Origin: JAJYVT01 sp035534455
Lineage (GTDB): Bacteria > Actinomycetota > Acidimicrobiia > Acidimicrobiales > RAAP-2
Assembly (NCBI GenBank): GCA_035534455.1
Contig: DATLRV010000003.1
Location: 1-64,000, forward strand
DNA: 64,000 nt
Direction: 5' to 3'
Positions 7,020 through 15,676 of the stretch are shown in pieces. The position numbers were made by a program, and so were the translations under genes. The notes beneath the pieces were generated by a model that did not search any database, had not been told where the DNA came from, and saw only the letters and a program-made list of their open reading frames with translations. Each line of letters opens with the position of its first letter. Position 1 is the first letter of the stretch.

Positions 7020-8755
7020 CGTGGCGCGCCGCAGGACACGTCGATGCTGATGACCGTGGGCCCTTCGGCGCGAAGCGCGTCGAGCGCCCGCGCGCACAGC
7101 TCGTCGACGCTTCCGACGCTGAATCCCAGACCGCCGAAGGCACGCCCCAGCGCGGGAAAGTCGACGAAGGGCCGGTCGACCGCCATCGGGGGGATCCCGC
7201 GCTCCTCCATGCCTTGCTTGATCTCGGCGTAGCCGTGGTTGTCGACGATGACGACCGGGAGCGGCAGGCGCGCCTCGGCCGCTGCGACCAACTCCTGGGC
7301 GGTGAAGAGAAAGCCGCCGTCACCGACGACCACGATCGCGGGGACCTCGGGGCACGCGATCTTGGCGCCGATCGCAGCCGGCAGACCGTAGCCGAGCGTC
7401 GCGTAGCCGGTCGGGTAGAGGAACTGGCCTGGACGCGCCATCGGCCAGAAGTGCGCCGTGCCGAAGTAGGACACCTGCGCGCTGTCCCCTGCGACGATGG
7501 TGGCGTCGGGGAGCGCGGCACTGAGCTCGCGGTTGATCGCCGCGTAGGGCCCGCCCTGAACGAGCGCCTCCCTCTGCAGGTCCTCCCGGTAGTCGTCCGC
7601 TGCCGTGGCCCAGGTCGACGCCGAACGAGTGTGAGCGCCATCTGGAAGGCGCGTGAGTAGCGCGTCGCACGCCTCTGACGCATCCATGCACAGCGCCACG
7701 GTGGCGCGCAGGTTCTTCTCCAGCTGGTGCGGATCGATGTCGACGCGCACGACGTCGGAGCCGGTGCTGATCGGCTCCCCCCACAGGTCGGAGTCGCCCA
7801 GCTCGCTGCCGATCACGACCACGACGTCTGCGGACTGGAAGAGCGCCCGCGTGGCGCGCAGGCGGATCTGCGCGCCGAGCGACAGCGGGTGCCGCTCAGG
7901 GAGGACGCCCTTCCCGTTCACCGTCGTCAGCACGAGGGCACCGAGACTCTCGGCGAGCCGCCGCGCTCCGTCGGCTGCGCCGCGTGCCCCTCCTCCGAGG
8001 ACGACCAAGGGCTTGCGCGCTCCCGCAAGCAGCGCGGCCGCACGATCGAGTGTCACCGCACCGCGGGGATCCTCTGGGTCCGGTGCGATGGCGCCGAACA
8101 CCTCGCGCAGGCGCTCGACAGCGGGTCCCCGAGCGCTGTGGGTGTGCAAGTCGTCCGCGGCATTGGCCGGATCGGCCCCAGAAGGTCGCCACTCCCGCTC
8201 GAGGACGTCGATGGGCAGCTCTAGGTGGACCGGCCGCCGGCGAGCCCTGCGCCAGCCCGCGAAGACCTCGTCCACGACGTCGCCGATCTCCTGGGCGCTC
8301 GCGGGCCGCACGCTCGCCGTCATCAAGCTCTCGAAGTGGGCGCTCTGGTCCTTCATCTCGTGGAGCAGACCGATGTCGAGCCCCTCATCGCCGATCGCCG
8401 GCCCGGGCGAGCAGAAAAGCACGGGGACCGAGTCTGCGTAAGCGGTGGCGGCGGCCGTGCAGACGTTCGTGGCTCCCGGCCCACTCGTGGTCAGGCAAAC
8501 CCCCGGCCGTCCCGACGCTCTGGCGTACCCGTCGGCCGCGTAGCCGCCCCCCTGTTCGTGCCGTACGGCGACATGGCGCACACGGGACCGCGCCAGGTGC
8601 CGGTAGATCTCGAGGTTGTGGACGCCGGGGATGCCGAAGACGGCGTCCACGCCGTTGCGCTCGAGGGCGGCGACGAGCGCGGCGCCGCCGTTCGCGTGCT
8701 CCGGCGGCGGCGGCGGCGGCGGCGGCGGTGGCTCCGGCGGTGGTGGTGAGGTCAA
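7016..8755 (-). CDS. Thiamine diphosphate-dependent decarboxylase/synthase (AruI- or IlvB-like)
   Basis: About 579 residues. The PYR domain begins around residue 25 (FGIPGVHNLEIYRHL) with the ThDP-activating Glu in RHEQGGGYAADGYA, then SGPGATN. The central NAD/FAD-like domain has LVVLGGGARGA. The C-terminal ThDP-binding domain has VVGDGGFLFTAQEL with a following VDNHGYAEI. The GIPGVH plus LHEMKDQ style resembles 5-guanidino-2-oxopentanoate decarboxylase (AruI) more than biosynthetic acetolactate synthase, though this is a recollection-based judgement. The start is a TTG at 8755, just after a GAGACGAAGGA ribosome site, overlapping the dehydrogenase stop as TTGA. The N-terminus carries a striking proline tract. 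Confidence 0.75.
   Translation of the reverse strand: MTSPPPPEPPPPPPPPPPEHANGGAALVAALERNGVDAVFGIPGVHNLEIYRHLARSRVRHVAVRHEQGGGYAADGYARASGRPGVCLTTSGPGATNVCTAAATAYADSVPVLFCSPGPAIGDEGLDIGLLHEMKDQSAHFESLMTASVRPASAQEIGDVVDEVFAGWRRARRRPVHLELPIDVLEREWRPSGADPANAADDLHTHSARGPAVERLREVFGAIAPDPEDPRGAVTLDRAAALLAGARKPLVVLGGGARGAADGARRLAESLGALVLTTVNGKGVLPERHPLSLGAQIRLRATRALFQSADVVVVIGSELGDSDLWGEPISTGSDVVRVDIDPHQLEKNLRATVALCMDASEACDALLTRLPDGAHTRSASTWATAADDYREDLQREALVQGGPYAAINRELSAALPDATIVAGDSAQVSYFGTAHFWPMARPGQFLYPTGYATLGYGLPAAIGAKIACPEVPAIVVVGDGGFLFTAQELVAAAEARLPLPVVIVDNHGYAEIKQGMEERGIPPMAVDRPFVDFPALGRAFGGLGFSVGSVDELCARALDALRAEGPTVISIDVSCGAPR
8701..8750 (-). repeat. GGC trinucleotide repeat encoding a proline run
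   Basis: A near-perfect (GGC)n tract, read as CCG on the coding strand, lies at the 5' end of the ThDP enzyme gene. It encodes PPPPEPPPPPPPPPP within the first 20 residues. Such repeats are prone to slippage, and consecutive prolines stall ribosomes unless elongation factor EF-P acts. Confidence 0.85.
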
Positions 8756-9690
8756 TCCTTCGTCTCCTTCGCCTCGAGCGCACCGAGGGCGCGAGCGAGG
8801 GCGCGCCCGGCGCTTCGGGAGAGTCGGTCGACCGCCACCGGCGAGTACCACGCGGCGTGCGGCGTGAGCACGGTGCGTGGGAACCCGAGCACCGGGTCGT
8901 CGGGATGCGGCGGCTCGCGCGCGAGGACGTCTAGCGCAGCGCCGTCGAGCGTCCCGTCGCGCAGCGCCTCGCCGAGGGCTGGCTCTGTGACCACCTCGCC
9001 GCGCGAGACGTTCACGAAGTAGCTGCCCTTCTTGAAGCGCCCGAGAAGCTCCCGGTCGACCAGCGCCTTCGTCCCGGCGCTAAGCGGGACGTGGACGCTG
9101 ACGACGTCGCTCGCCGAGACCAGCCCCTCGAGCGTCGGCACCATCCGGACGCCCGCAGGGACGTTATCGGCGGTGAGGAACGGGTCATGCGCGGACACCG
9201 CCATGCCGAGTCCGCGCGCCCGCCACGCGACGGCCGCGCCGATGCGCCCGAGGCCGATGAGCCCGAGCGCGCTGCTCCGGACGGGCCGCCCGACGTTCGC
9301 GTAGTCCCAGCTGCCGGCGCGCACCGCGCGGTCGAGTTCCGTCACGCCGCGCAACAGGTCGAGCACGAGCGCAATGGTGTGCTCTGCCACCTCGTCGACG
9401 CAGTACGGCTCCACGTCCACGACGGCCATTGTGCGCCGGCGAGCGGCTTCTACGTCCACGTGGTCCCAGCCCATGGACGTCACGACGATCACACGGAGAT
9501 CGGGAAGCGCGTCCATGGCGCTCGCCGAGACCTCAGTGCCCGGGCCCGCAAGAAGGGCCACGACGCCGCTCCCCGACGGGATGCCGGCGTCGACCCGCAC
9601 GCCGGGCCTCCACCGTTCCGGGAGCTCGCTGGCGACCGCTGCGGCGTCGACGACCTCGTCGGTCACCGCGATCTCGCCCGTAGTCGTCAT
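8752..9690 (-). CDS. D-2-hydroxyacid dehydrogenase
   Basis: The 312-residue NAD(P)-dependent oxidoreductase has the Rossmann motif GLIGLGRIGAAV near residue 145. The catalytic Arg lies in VNVSRGEVV, the Glu region in LAREPPHPDDP and the catalytic His in LTPHAAW. This is the glyoxylate/hydroxypyruvate reductase and D-3-phosphoglycerate dehydrogenase family. It would interconvert a 2-oxoacid and its D-2-hydroxyacid, possibly the product of the neighbouring ThDP enzyme. The start is the ATG at 9690, where the MTTTGEIAVTDE sequence begins; the gene follows the ABC ATPase after 19 bases and overlaps the ThDP gene. Confidence 0.85.
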   Translation of the reverse strand: MTTTGEIAVTDEVVDAAAVASELPERWRPGVRVDAGIPSGSGVVALLAGPGTEVSASAMDALPDLRVIVVTSMGWDHVDVEAARRRTMAVVDVEPYCVDEVAEHTIALVLDLLRGVTELDRAVRAGSWDYANVGRPVRSSALGLIGLGRIGAAVAWRARGLGMAVSAHDPFLTADNVPAGVRMVPTLEGLVSASDVVSVHVPLSAGTKALVDRELLGRFKKGSYFVNVSRGEVVTEPALGEALRDGTLDGAALDVLAREPPHPDDPVLGFPRTVLTPHAAWYSPVAVDRLSRSAGRALARALGALEAKETKD

Positions 9691-9709
9691 GGCGCTGTGG
9701 TGCGGGGCA

Positions 9710-10537
9710 TCACAGGACGTGCGCGAGGAACTCCGCCGTCCGAGCCTCGCTCGGGCTGTCCAAGACGGCCTTCGCCGGGCCGATTTCGGCGACCTTGCCA
9801 TCGAACATGAAGGCGACCCGATCTGCCGCCTCTCGGGCGAACCCCACCTCGTGCGTGACGACGATCATCGTGCGGCCCTCCTGCGCGAGCTCGAGCATCA
9901 CAGAGAGGACCTCGCCGACGACCTCGGGGTCGAGGGCGGAGGTCGGCTCGTCGAAGAGGAGCACCTTCGGGTTCATCGCGAGCGCGCGGGCGATCGCCAC
10001 GCGCTGCTGCTGACCACCCGACAGCTGTGCGGGGTAGACGGTCATCTTGTCCGCCAGCCCCACGCGGTCCAAGAAGCTCCGCGCGCGCGCCTCGACCTCG
10101 GCCTTCGGCTCCTTCTGGAGCTCCACCGGGCCTACCATGACGTTCTCGAGCGCCGTGAAGTGCGGGAAGAGGTTGAAGTGCTGGAAGACCATGCCCGACA
10201 GCCCGCGCTGGTGGCGGATGACGCGCTCGGGCAGCTCGTACAGCTTGTCTCCACGAAGCTCGTAGCCGATGATCTGGCCCGCGACCTTGATCCAGCCGCC
10301 GTCGATACCCTCGAGGTGGTTGATGCAGCGCAGGAGGGTGCTCTTGCCGGCGCCGGACGGCCCGAGGATGCACAGCACCTCGGACTCGCGCACCTGGAGA
10401 TCCACGCCGCGAAGGACGTGGACGCTGCCGAAGGACTTCGAGACGCCGTGGCATTCCACGACGTCGGGGCGGTCCCCAGCGGCCTTGTACGGTGCCGCCG
10501 CTGCGCGCGACGCGCCGGGGGTCGCGTCAAGCGCCAC
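9710..10537 (-). CDS. Polar amino acid ABC importer, ATP-binding protein (GlnQ/HisP type)
   Basis: The 275-residue ATPase has Walker A GPSGAGKST, Q-loop MVFQHFNLFPH, signature LSGGQQQR, Walker B VLLFDEP and the switch His in VVTHEVG. The HFNLFPH Q-loop and overall length are typical of the polar amino acid transporter (PAAT) subfamily. An N-terminal extension of about 30 residues precedes the domain. It starts within the end of the permease gene (11-base overlap) and would power import through that membrane protein. Confidence 0.92.
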   Translation of the reverse strand: MALDATPGASRAAAAPYKAAGDRPDVVECHGVSKSFGSVHVLRGVDLQVRESEVLCILGPSGAGKSTLLRCINHLEGIDGGWIKVAGQIIGYELRGDKLYELPERVIRHQRGLSGMVFQHFNLFPHFTALENVMVGPVELQKEPKAEVEARARSFLDRVGLADKMTVYPAQLSGGQQQRVAIARALAMNPKVLLFDEPTSALDPEVVGEVLSVMLELAQEGRTMIVVTHEVGFAREAADRVAFMFDGKVAEIGPAKAVLDSPSEARTAEFLAHVL

Positions 10538-11456
10538 GGAGCTTCACCCACCCGCTCACGACGGCACGCTCCACGAGCGTCCGGCTTCTTCCGCCGCGCT
10601 GGAAGCCCCGGCCCACCTTGCGCTCGAGGTAGTACTGGCCGATGCTGAGCACCGAGGAGGTGACCAGGTACCAGACTCCTGCGACCATTAGCAGCTCGAT
10701 GACCTGGGAGTTGCTGTAGTAGATGGTCTCGACGGTGCCGAAGAGCTCGTTGTACGAGATGAAGGCCGCGAGCGAGGTCAGCTTCAGCATGCCGAGGGTC
10801 TCATTGCCGATGGTGGGAAGGATCACCCGCAGCGCCTGGGGAAGAACCACGCGGCGCATCGTCCACCCGCTCGAGGCGCCGAGCGACAGTGACGCCTCCG
10901 TCTGCCCCGGCGGCACCGACATGAGCCCACCCCGGATGATCTCGCTCATGTACGCGCCCTCGTTGATCCCGAAGCCGAGCAAGGCGGCCAGGAACGGCGT
11001 CATGATCTTGACCGTGCTCGCGTCGACGATCCCCGGGATCTGGATGTGCGGGAAGATCAGCGCGAGGTTGAACCACAAGAAGAGCTGCAGGATGATCGGC
11101 GTACCCCGGAACGCCCACACGTAGAGCCACGAAACGCTGCTCAGCACCGGATTGGGCGAGAGCCGCATGATGCCGAAGATCACGCCCAGGCAGAGTCCCA
11201 TGGCCATCGCGGCGGCGGTGAGCTCGATGGTCCGGAGCAGCCCTTGGAAGATGACGCCCGTGAACAGGTAGTGCCCGACCACCCCCCAGTGCATATTCTG
11301 AGCGTTGGCGGCGCCGTAGACCAGCAACGCGAGGAGCGCGAGGACGACGGCCGCCGCCGCAAGCCTCCAGGGATGCTTGCGGCGGACGATCTCGTAGGTG
11401 GCGCCCTCCTGGAGCGCCGGCGACTGCGCCGACACCGGCGCCGTGTCCATGGTCAA
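10527..11456 (-). CDS. Polar amino acid ABC importer, permease (HisM/GlnP type)
   Basis: The 309-residue inner-membrane protein has one early hydrophobic segment (WRLAAAAVVLALLALLVYGA) and then a five-helix PAAT permease domain starting at QGLLRTIELTAAAMAMG. The EAA loop reads EASLSLGASSGWTMRRVVLPQ, with the characteristic G and PQA. The TTG at 11456 lies 7 bases after GGGAGG; an ATG two codons later is an alternative start. Only one permease is encoded, so the channel is probably a homodimer. Confidence 0.9.
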   Translation of the reverse strand: MTMDTAPVSAQSPALQEGATYEIVRRKHPWRLAAAAVVLALLALLVYGAANAQNMHWGVVGHYLFTGVIFQGLLRTIELTAAAMAMGLCLGVIFGIMRLSPNPVLSSVSWLYVWAFRGTPIILQLFLWFNLALIFPHIQIPGIVDASTVKIMTPFLAALLGFGINEGAYMSEIIRGGLMSVPPGQTEASLSLGASSGWTMRRVVLPQALRVILPTIGNETLGMLKLTSLAAFISYNELFGTVETIYYSNSQVIELLMVAGVWYLVTSSVLSIGQYYLERKVGRGFQRGGRSRTLVERAVVSGWVKLRGA

Positions 11457-11516
11457 CGCGGTACCTCCCCGGTCGCGACGCCGTGCGCTCGGACGCCGTC
11501 GGTTCCGACCACGCGC

Positions 11517-11544
11517 GTCCCAGCCGCCGGCCGGCGGCTGGGAC
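11517..11544 (-). promoter_or_regulatory. Perfect 28-bp palindrome between importer genes (intercistronic hairpin)
   Basis: The two 14-base arms (GTCCCAGCCGCCGG and its exact complement) form a very stable GC hairpin in the 97-base gap between the binding-protein and permease genes. No T-run follows on the minus strand, so it does not look like a complete intrinsic terminator. By analogy with other importer operons it may protect the 3' end of the upstream binding-protein message and raise binding-protein levels over the membrane subunits. Confidence 0.65.
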
Positions 11545-11553
11545 GACGACGCG

Positions 11554-12498
11554 TCATGGTTGTGTGGTCCCCTTGTCGATCGTCACCTTCGAGACCGCCT
11601 GCATCTGGACGTCGAAGTGCTTGAGGATGTTCTTGTAAGTCCCGTTCTTGATGATCTTCTCGATACCGAGCTTCACGACGTGCTCGAGCTGCTTGCCGAA
11701 CGCATTGTGGGCGAAGACGACGCCGTAGTAGGTCGGGTCATAGGGCTTGCCGAGCGCCTGGTACTGCCCGGGGTTCGTCTTCTGGAGGTAGTCGACGCTC
11801 TCGGGCCCCGCCACCGCGACCTGTGCCCTTCCCTGCTGCATGGCCAGGTTCTGCTGGGCGATCCCCGAGAGGTTCACGAACTTCAGGTTCTGGCCCGCGG
11901 GGCAGATCTTCTTGAAGGCTGCGGTCAGGTTGCCCTGGTACAAGGTGGCCGTCTCACCGGCGACCGTGTGGCCGCACAACTGGGAGGGCTTCTTGTACGT
12001 TCCGGCCTCCGACTTCGGGATGTAGAGCTGCGTCCCGGTCTTGAAGTAGTCGTCGAACGTGTCGAGCTTGAAGCGTGTCGGCGAGTCGAAGATGCCCGAC
12101 CACACCATGTCGGCACGACCGGTTGTCAAGGCGGGAAACAGCTCGGCGAATGTCTGGACCGTGACGATGTCGAGCTTGATGCCGATGGCCTTCGCCGTTG
12201 CCCGGGCGAGCTCCACGTCGATGCCCGTCAACTTCGACCCTGTGGTGCCCGCCATCTCCATGGGCGGGAACGTTGGCTCGACATAGTCCACGATCTTCCC
12301 TGCGGACTTCACCTTGGCGGGCAGCTTGTTGTACAGCGCCGTCTTCTTCATGTGCGCCGAGCTCGCGCCGCTCGCCCCTGCAGAGCCGGCCAATCCGAGC
12401 GAGACGGCCGCGAGGACCGCTGCCATTGCCGACACTCGCACACGAACCCGTCCGGTGCTGCGTCGCCACTTCCCCAGGAATGTCTGGGATTCCCCCAC
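11554..12498 (-). CDS. Polar amino acid ABC importer, solute-binding protein (family 3)
   Basis: The 314-residue exported protein has a basic N-terminus and a hydrophobic stretch (AMAAVLAAVSLGLAGSAGA) ending near residue 43. There is no lipobox Cys, so it is either released or retained by an uncleaved anchor. The mature part has SBP_bac_3 landmarks: DYVEPTFPPMEM, LTGIDVELARATAKAIGIKL, TGRADMVWSGIF and the late YGVVFAHN. The GTG start follows AAGGAC. A 161-base gap upstream may hold its own promoter, although I could not identify one confidently. The ligand is presumably the substrate of the operon. Confidence 0.88.
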   Translation of the reverse strand: MGESQTFLGKWRRSTGRVRVRVSAMAAVLAAVSLGLAGSAGASGASSAHMKKTALYNKLPAKVKSAGKIVDYVEPTFPPMEMAGTTGSKLTGIDVELARATAKAIGIKLDIVTVQTFAELFPALTTGRADMVWSGIFDSPTRFKLDTFDDYFKTGTQLYIPKSEAGTYKKPSQLCGHTVAGETATLYQGNLTAAFKKICPAGQNLKFVNLSGIAQQNLAMQQGRAQVAVAGPESVDYLQKTNPGQYQALGKPYDPTYYGVVFAHNAFGKQLEHVVKLGIEKIIKNGTYKNILKHFDVQMQAVSKVTIDKGTTQP

Positions 12499-12659
12499 GT
12501 TGTCCTTCCCTTCTCAATCGCTGTTTGGTGATGCCGTTCTGCTGATGGCGTGCTGGTGCCGATCTTGCGCTACTTCAATGACCATGCAATGTGCCTCGCC
12601 CAGAGGTGCACTGTAGCCCCGGGCCCCAAGCTCGCCTTTGTACGCGGTTTTCCCTCCGA

Positions 12660-13949
12660 TCATGACGCGTTAGTTGCGGAAAGGGGGGTCAGCGCCTTCC
12701 CCGTTCGTCCAACGATGTCGACGACCCGGCTCACCACGTCGTAGAAGGCGCCGACGCCGAGCTTCAGGTGCTCGGGTGGCGTGTCCTCCTTTGTAGTGTG
12801 CGAGAGGCCGTGGCGCGAGGACGTGAAGAGCATCGCGGTGGGGACCGCCGTCGCCATCTCCGTCGCGTCGTGGAGCGCCCCGGAGGGGATCGACATCGGA
12901 TCTGCCCCGGTGGTCTCCGCGCAGACGCCTCGGACGATCTCGACGAGCCGCGGGTCGAAGTGGCGGGGCTCGATTCGGAACAGAGGAGCGACCCCGAGGG
13001 TGCAGCCCTCCGCGACGGCAGCGGCACGCGCCGCCTCGTGCACCTCGCGTCGCATCGCCTCCAGCGCATCGGCCTCGTGGTGACGCAGGTCGACCACGAT
13101 CGAGGCGGTCCCAGGCACCGCCGTCGGGATGCCCGGCTCGACGCGCACGACGCCCACGGTTCCCATGCCATTGTGCCGGGTCGCCGTCTCGCGCACGGCG
13201 AGCGCGGTCGTCGCCGCGACGACGAACGCGTCGTGGCGGAACTCGATCGGAGTGGTGCCGGAGTGCGCGGTCTGCCCGGAGAAGGACAGGAGGTGCCGCT
13301 CGACGCCGGCGGTCCCGGTCACGGCGGCCACCGGCGTCCCAGAGCGCTCCATCACGGGGCCCTGCTCGATGTGGGCCTCGAGGTAGGCCGCGACCGGCTC
13401 GAGCTGCGCCTCGGCCTCGCCGAGCCGGTCGAGGCGCACGCCCCAACGGCCCACGACGTCTTCGAGCCGCTCCCCGTCGCGGTCGGTGAGGTCGCGCACC
13501 TCGACCACCGCGAGGGTCCCGGCGCACGCCGCGGATCCGAAGAGGCTCCGTCCGAACCGCGCGCCCTCCTCGTCCGCCCAGTCGACCAGGGCGACCGAGC
13601 AGGGCAGGTCCGCCCGATCGGCGAGCGTGCGGAGCGCCTCTAGTCCGCACATGACGCCGTAGGCGCCGTCCAACCAGCCGCCGCCGGGGACGGAGTCGAG
13701 ATGAGAGCCCATCACCACCGTCTCCGGACGCCCGCCCGACAGCCGAGCCCAGACGTTCCCAGCGGCGTCGGTGGTCACTTCGACCGGGAGCCCGGCCAGC
13801 TCCGAGAGAAGCAACTCGCGGGCGGTGTGCCAGGTCTCGGTCCAGGCGACACGCTGGGCACCGCGCCCGTCGCTCGTGGCGTCCCTGAGGGTGTGCAGGA
13901 GGCGGACGACGCGCTCGCGGTCGGGCTCGGGGCGGGCGTCGACGGTCAC
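12660..13949 (-). CDS. M20-family N-carbamoyl-L-amino acid hydrolase/allantoate amidohydrolase
   Basis: The 429-residue enzyme has the binuclear-metal motifs of the AmaB/HyuC/AllC group: GSHLDSVPGGGWLDGAYGV (His and Asp ligands), VDWADEEGARFG, YLEAHIEQGPVME, the dimerisation-domain QTAHSGTTPI and SGALHDATEMA. These enzymes remove a carbamoyl group from N-carbamoyl amino acids or split allantoate. It lies 18 bases downstream of another M20 amidohydrolase. Together with PuuE-like proteins and an ureohydrolase it points to a ureido- or guanidino-type substrate. Confidence 0.88.
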   Translation of the reverse strand: MTVDARPEPDRERVVRLLHTLRDATSDGRGAQRVAWTETWHTARELLLSELAGLPVEVTTDAAGNVWARLSGGRPETVVMGSHLDSVPGGGWLDGAYGVMCGLEALRTLADRADLPCSVALVDWADEEGARFGRSLFGSAACAGTLAVVEVRDLTDRDGERLEDVVGRWGVRLDRLGEAEAQLEPVAAYLEAHIEQGPVMERSGTPVAAVTGTAGVERHLLSFSGQTAHSGTTPIEFRHDAFVVAATTALAVRETATRHNGMGTVGVVRVEPGIPTAVPGTASIVVDLRHHEADALEAMRREVHEAARAAAVAEGCTLGVAPLFRIEPRHFDPRLVEIVRGVCAETTGADPMSIPSGALHDATEMATAVPTAMLFTSSRHGLSHTTKEDTPPEHLKLGVGAFYDVVSRVVDIVGRTGKALTPLSATNAS

Positions 13950-13967
13950 GGTGCCATGGCTCCGGGC

Positions 13968-15566
13968 TCAGAGCCGCTCGCCGAAGCCGGCTGGCGTCGG
14001 GAGGTGCCACTCGTGCCCGCGGGCGGTCTCGACGTACTCGGGCCACGGCAAGTCGACGGGCGGGTCGAAGTCGCGGCCTAGCAGGGGCGCCACCCAACGC
14101 TCGCCAGACACCCCTCCGCCGGTCCGCTGCGCGAACTCCGCTCTGGCGGCAACCAGGTAGGCCGGCTCGGTGAGGAGGTCGACGATCGTGTTGGCCACCG
14201 TACGGCCCGCAGTCTCCCAGGTCGGATCGATCGCCGCGGGGAGGCCGTTCAGGGCATTGTTGGACCAGTGCGCCCACCCCGCGGGCTCCCGCATCAACGG
14301 CTTGGCCGTGTAGAGGCGCACGGTCGGCGCGTGCCACGTGTACTCGACGTAGTCGTCGGAGGTGAAGTTCTTCTGCCATTCGGGCAGTCCCCGGCGGAAG
14401 CTGACCTCCTCTTCCTCAGGTGCCGTGAGCTGTTGCGCGGACTCGGTGAACGGGTCCTCCATCGGCTCGACGTCGCAGCTCCGCTGGATGTCCCGGGCAA
14501 ACGCGCGCGCCTCTTCGCCGAACTTCGGCGGCCCCACGAGCTCGAGGTTCCGGTACGCGAGCTCCGCCATCGCATGGTTCGTCAGCCCGACGCGGGTCTT
14601 GGTGACCCACCGCGCGCTGACCTCGCAGTTCGTCATGGCGGCAGCGTGGCGAGCGTTCTGCTCCAGGACCCGGTAGAGCTGCTGCTGGATTGCTAGCTCG
14701 GGCGAGCGCCACGAGTACTGGATCTGGGCGATGCGCGGAGAGAGGTTGTCCGAGGTGCACTGGCCTCCGGCCATGAGGAACTCGTTCATGGTCCACGTCC
14801 CGGTGTGCGGGAACATGTTCTCCTTCGTGTACTTCGTCGTCGTGTACATGAGCGTCGCAGCGTCCAGCGCCCCCGGGGAGCGCGGCACGGTGTGCGACCG
14901 GCCCGGGGTCGTGAGCAGCCCGGGATCTCCCCACGGCGGGTCGAAGCACTCGAACGTGAAGACGCAGCTCCAATACGACCCGCATTGGGTGTCCCACACG
15001 GTCGTGTTCGTCAGCATCGGGTGGTAGCTGATCGCGGCGTCGAGGTCGTCGTAGTAGCCCTTCGCCGCGTGCACGGGCTTGGAGCCACAGACCTTCTCCG
15101 CCGGCTCACCGAAGAACACGAGGGTACCTTCGATGTCGTGGGCCTCCATGGCTCGCTTCGCGGCGAGCACGCCGCAGAGGGCGCCGACGCCGAGCGCCGA
15201 GTGGGGGTCGGTGTGACCGGGGGCCCACGGGTGGAGCCCGACACGCGGCGCCCGGTACGGGACCACCTGCTGGGAGTTGCCCGGCACCGCGTCGTACTCG
15301 GCGTAGCTGGCGACGACCGGGCCCTTCGCGCCCCAGCGCGCCGCGAAGGCCGTGGGCATCGCACCGGAGCCTTCTTCGACATCGAAGCCCTCCCGCCGGA
15401 GCAGCTCGACATAGTCGGCCGACGAGCGGTACTCCCGCCACGCGGTCTCCGCGTAGTCGAAGATCCGCAGATGGAACTCGGACATCTCGGCGCGGTGGGC
15501 GTCCACCCACTCCTGAGCGCTCGCCTTCGCCGGCGTCATGGCTACCGGAACGGTCAGCTGCCCCAC
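13968..15566 (-). CDS. M20-family amidohydrolase (AbgB-like)
   Basis: About 532 residues. The pattern resembles aminobenzoyl-glutamate hydrolase subunit B and related M20D peptidases: ASYAEYDAVPG, PWAPGHTDPHSALGVGALCG, LVFFGEPAEKVCGSKP and HPMLTNTTVW. The Asp/His/Glu residues are placed like the metal ligands. The family cleaves amide bonds of N-acyl amino acids. The GTG at 15566 has an excellent GGAGGAG six bases upstream; an internal ATG at 15539 has a poor site. As the first gene of the minus-strand operon it is divergent from the LacI regulator, with the presumed operator in between. Confidence 0.82.
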   Translation of the reverse strand: MGQLTVPVAMTPAKASAQEWVDAHRAEMSEFHLRIFDYAETAWREYRSSADYVELLRREGFDVEEGSGAMPTAFAARWGAKGPVVASYAEYDAVPGNSQQVVPYRAPRVGLHPWAPGHTDPHSALGVGALCGVLAAKRAMEAHDIEGTLVFFGEPAEKVCGSKPVHAAKGYYDDLDAAISYHPMLTNTTVWDTQCGSYWSCVFTFECFDPPWGDPGLLTTPGRSHTVPRSPGALDAATLMYTTTKYTKENMFPHTGTWTMNEFLMAGGQCTSDNLSPRIAQIQYSWRSPELAIQQQLYRVLEQNARHAAAMTNCEVSARWVTKTRVGLTNHAMAELAYRNLELVGPPKFGEEARAFARDIQRSCDVEPMEDPFTESAQQLTAPEEEEVSFRRGLPEWQKNFTSDDYVEYTWHAPTVRLYTAKPLMREPAGWAHWSNNALNGLPAAIDPTWETAGRTVANTIVDLLTEPAYLVAARAEFAQRTGGGVSGERWVAPLLGRDFDPPVDLPWPEYVETARGHEWHLPTPAGFGERL

Positions 15567-15637
15567 GCGATCTCCTCCCCGGCGACACCCCCGGTGACCC
15601 CCGGGTGTCGGGCTCATGCTCGCTTGTGCGGCTACCG

Positions 15638-15653
15638 TGCCAAACGATTGGCA
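15638..15653. promoter_or_regulatory. LacI-family operator candidate
   Basis: TGCCAAACGATTGGCA has perfect 6-base arms around ACGA. Its size and central CG are typical of LacI/GalR operators. It lies 24 bases upstream of the lacI-family start codon and 72 bases upstream of the divergent operon start. This position would allow autoregulation and control of the catabolic operon. I saw no second copy elsewhere in the window. Confidence 0.7.
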
Positions 15654-15676
15654 GACTGTCAAGCCAGGGAGACGGG

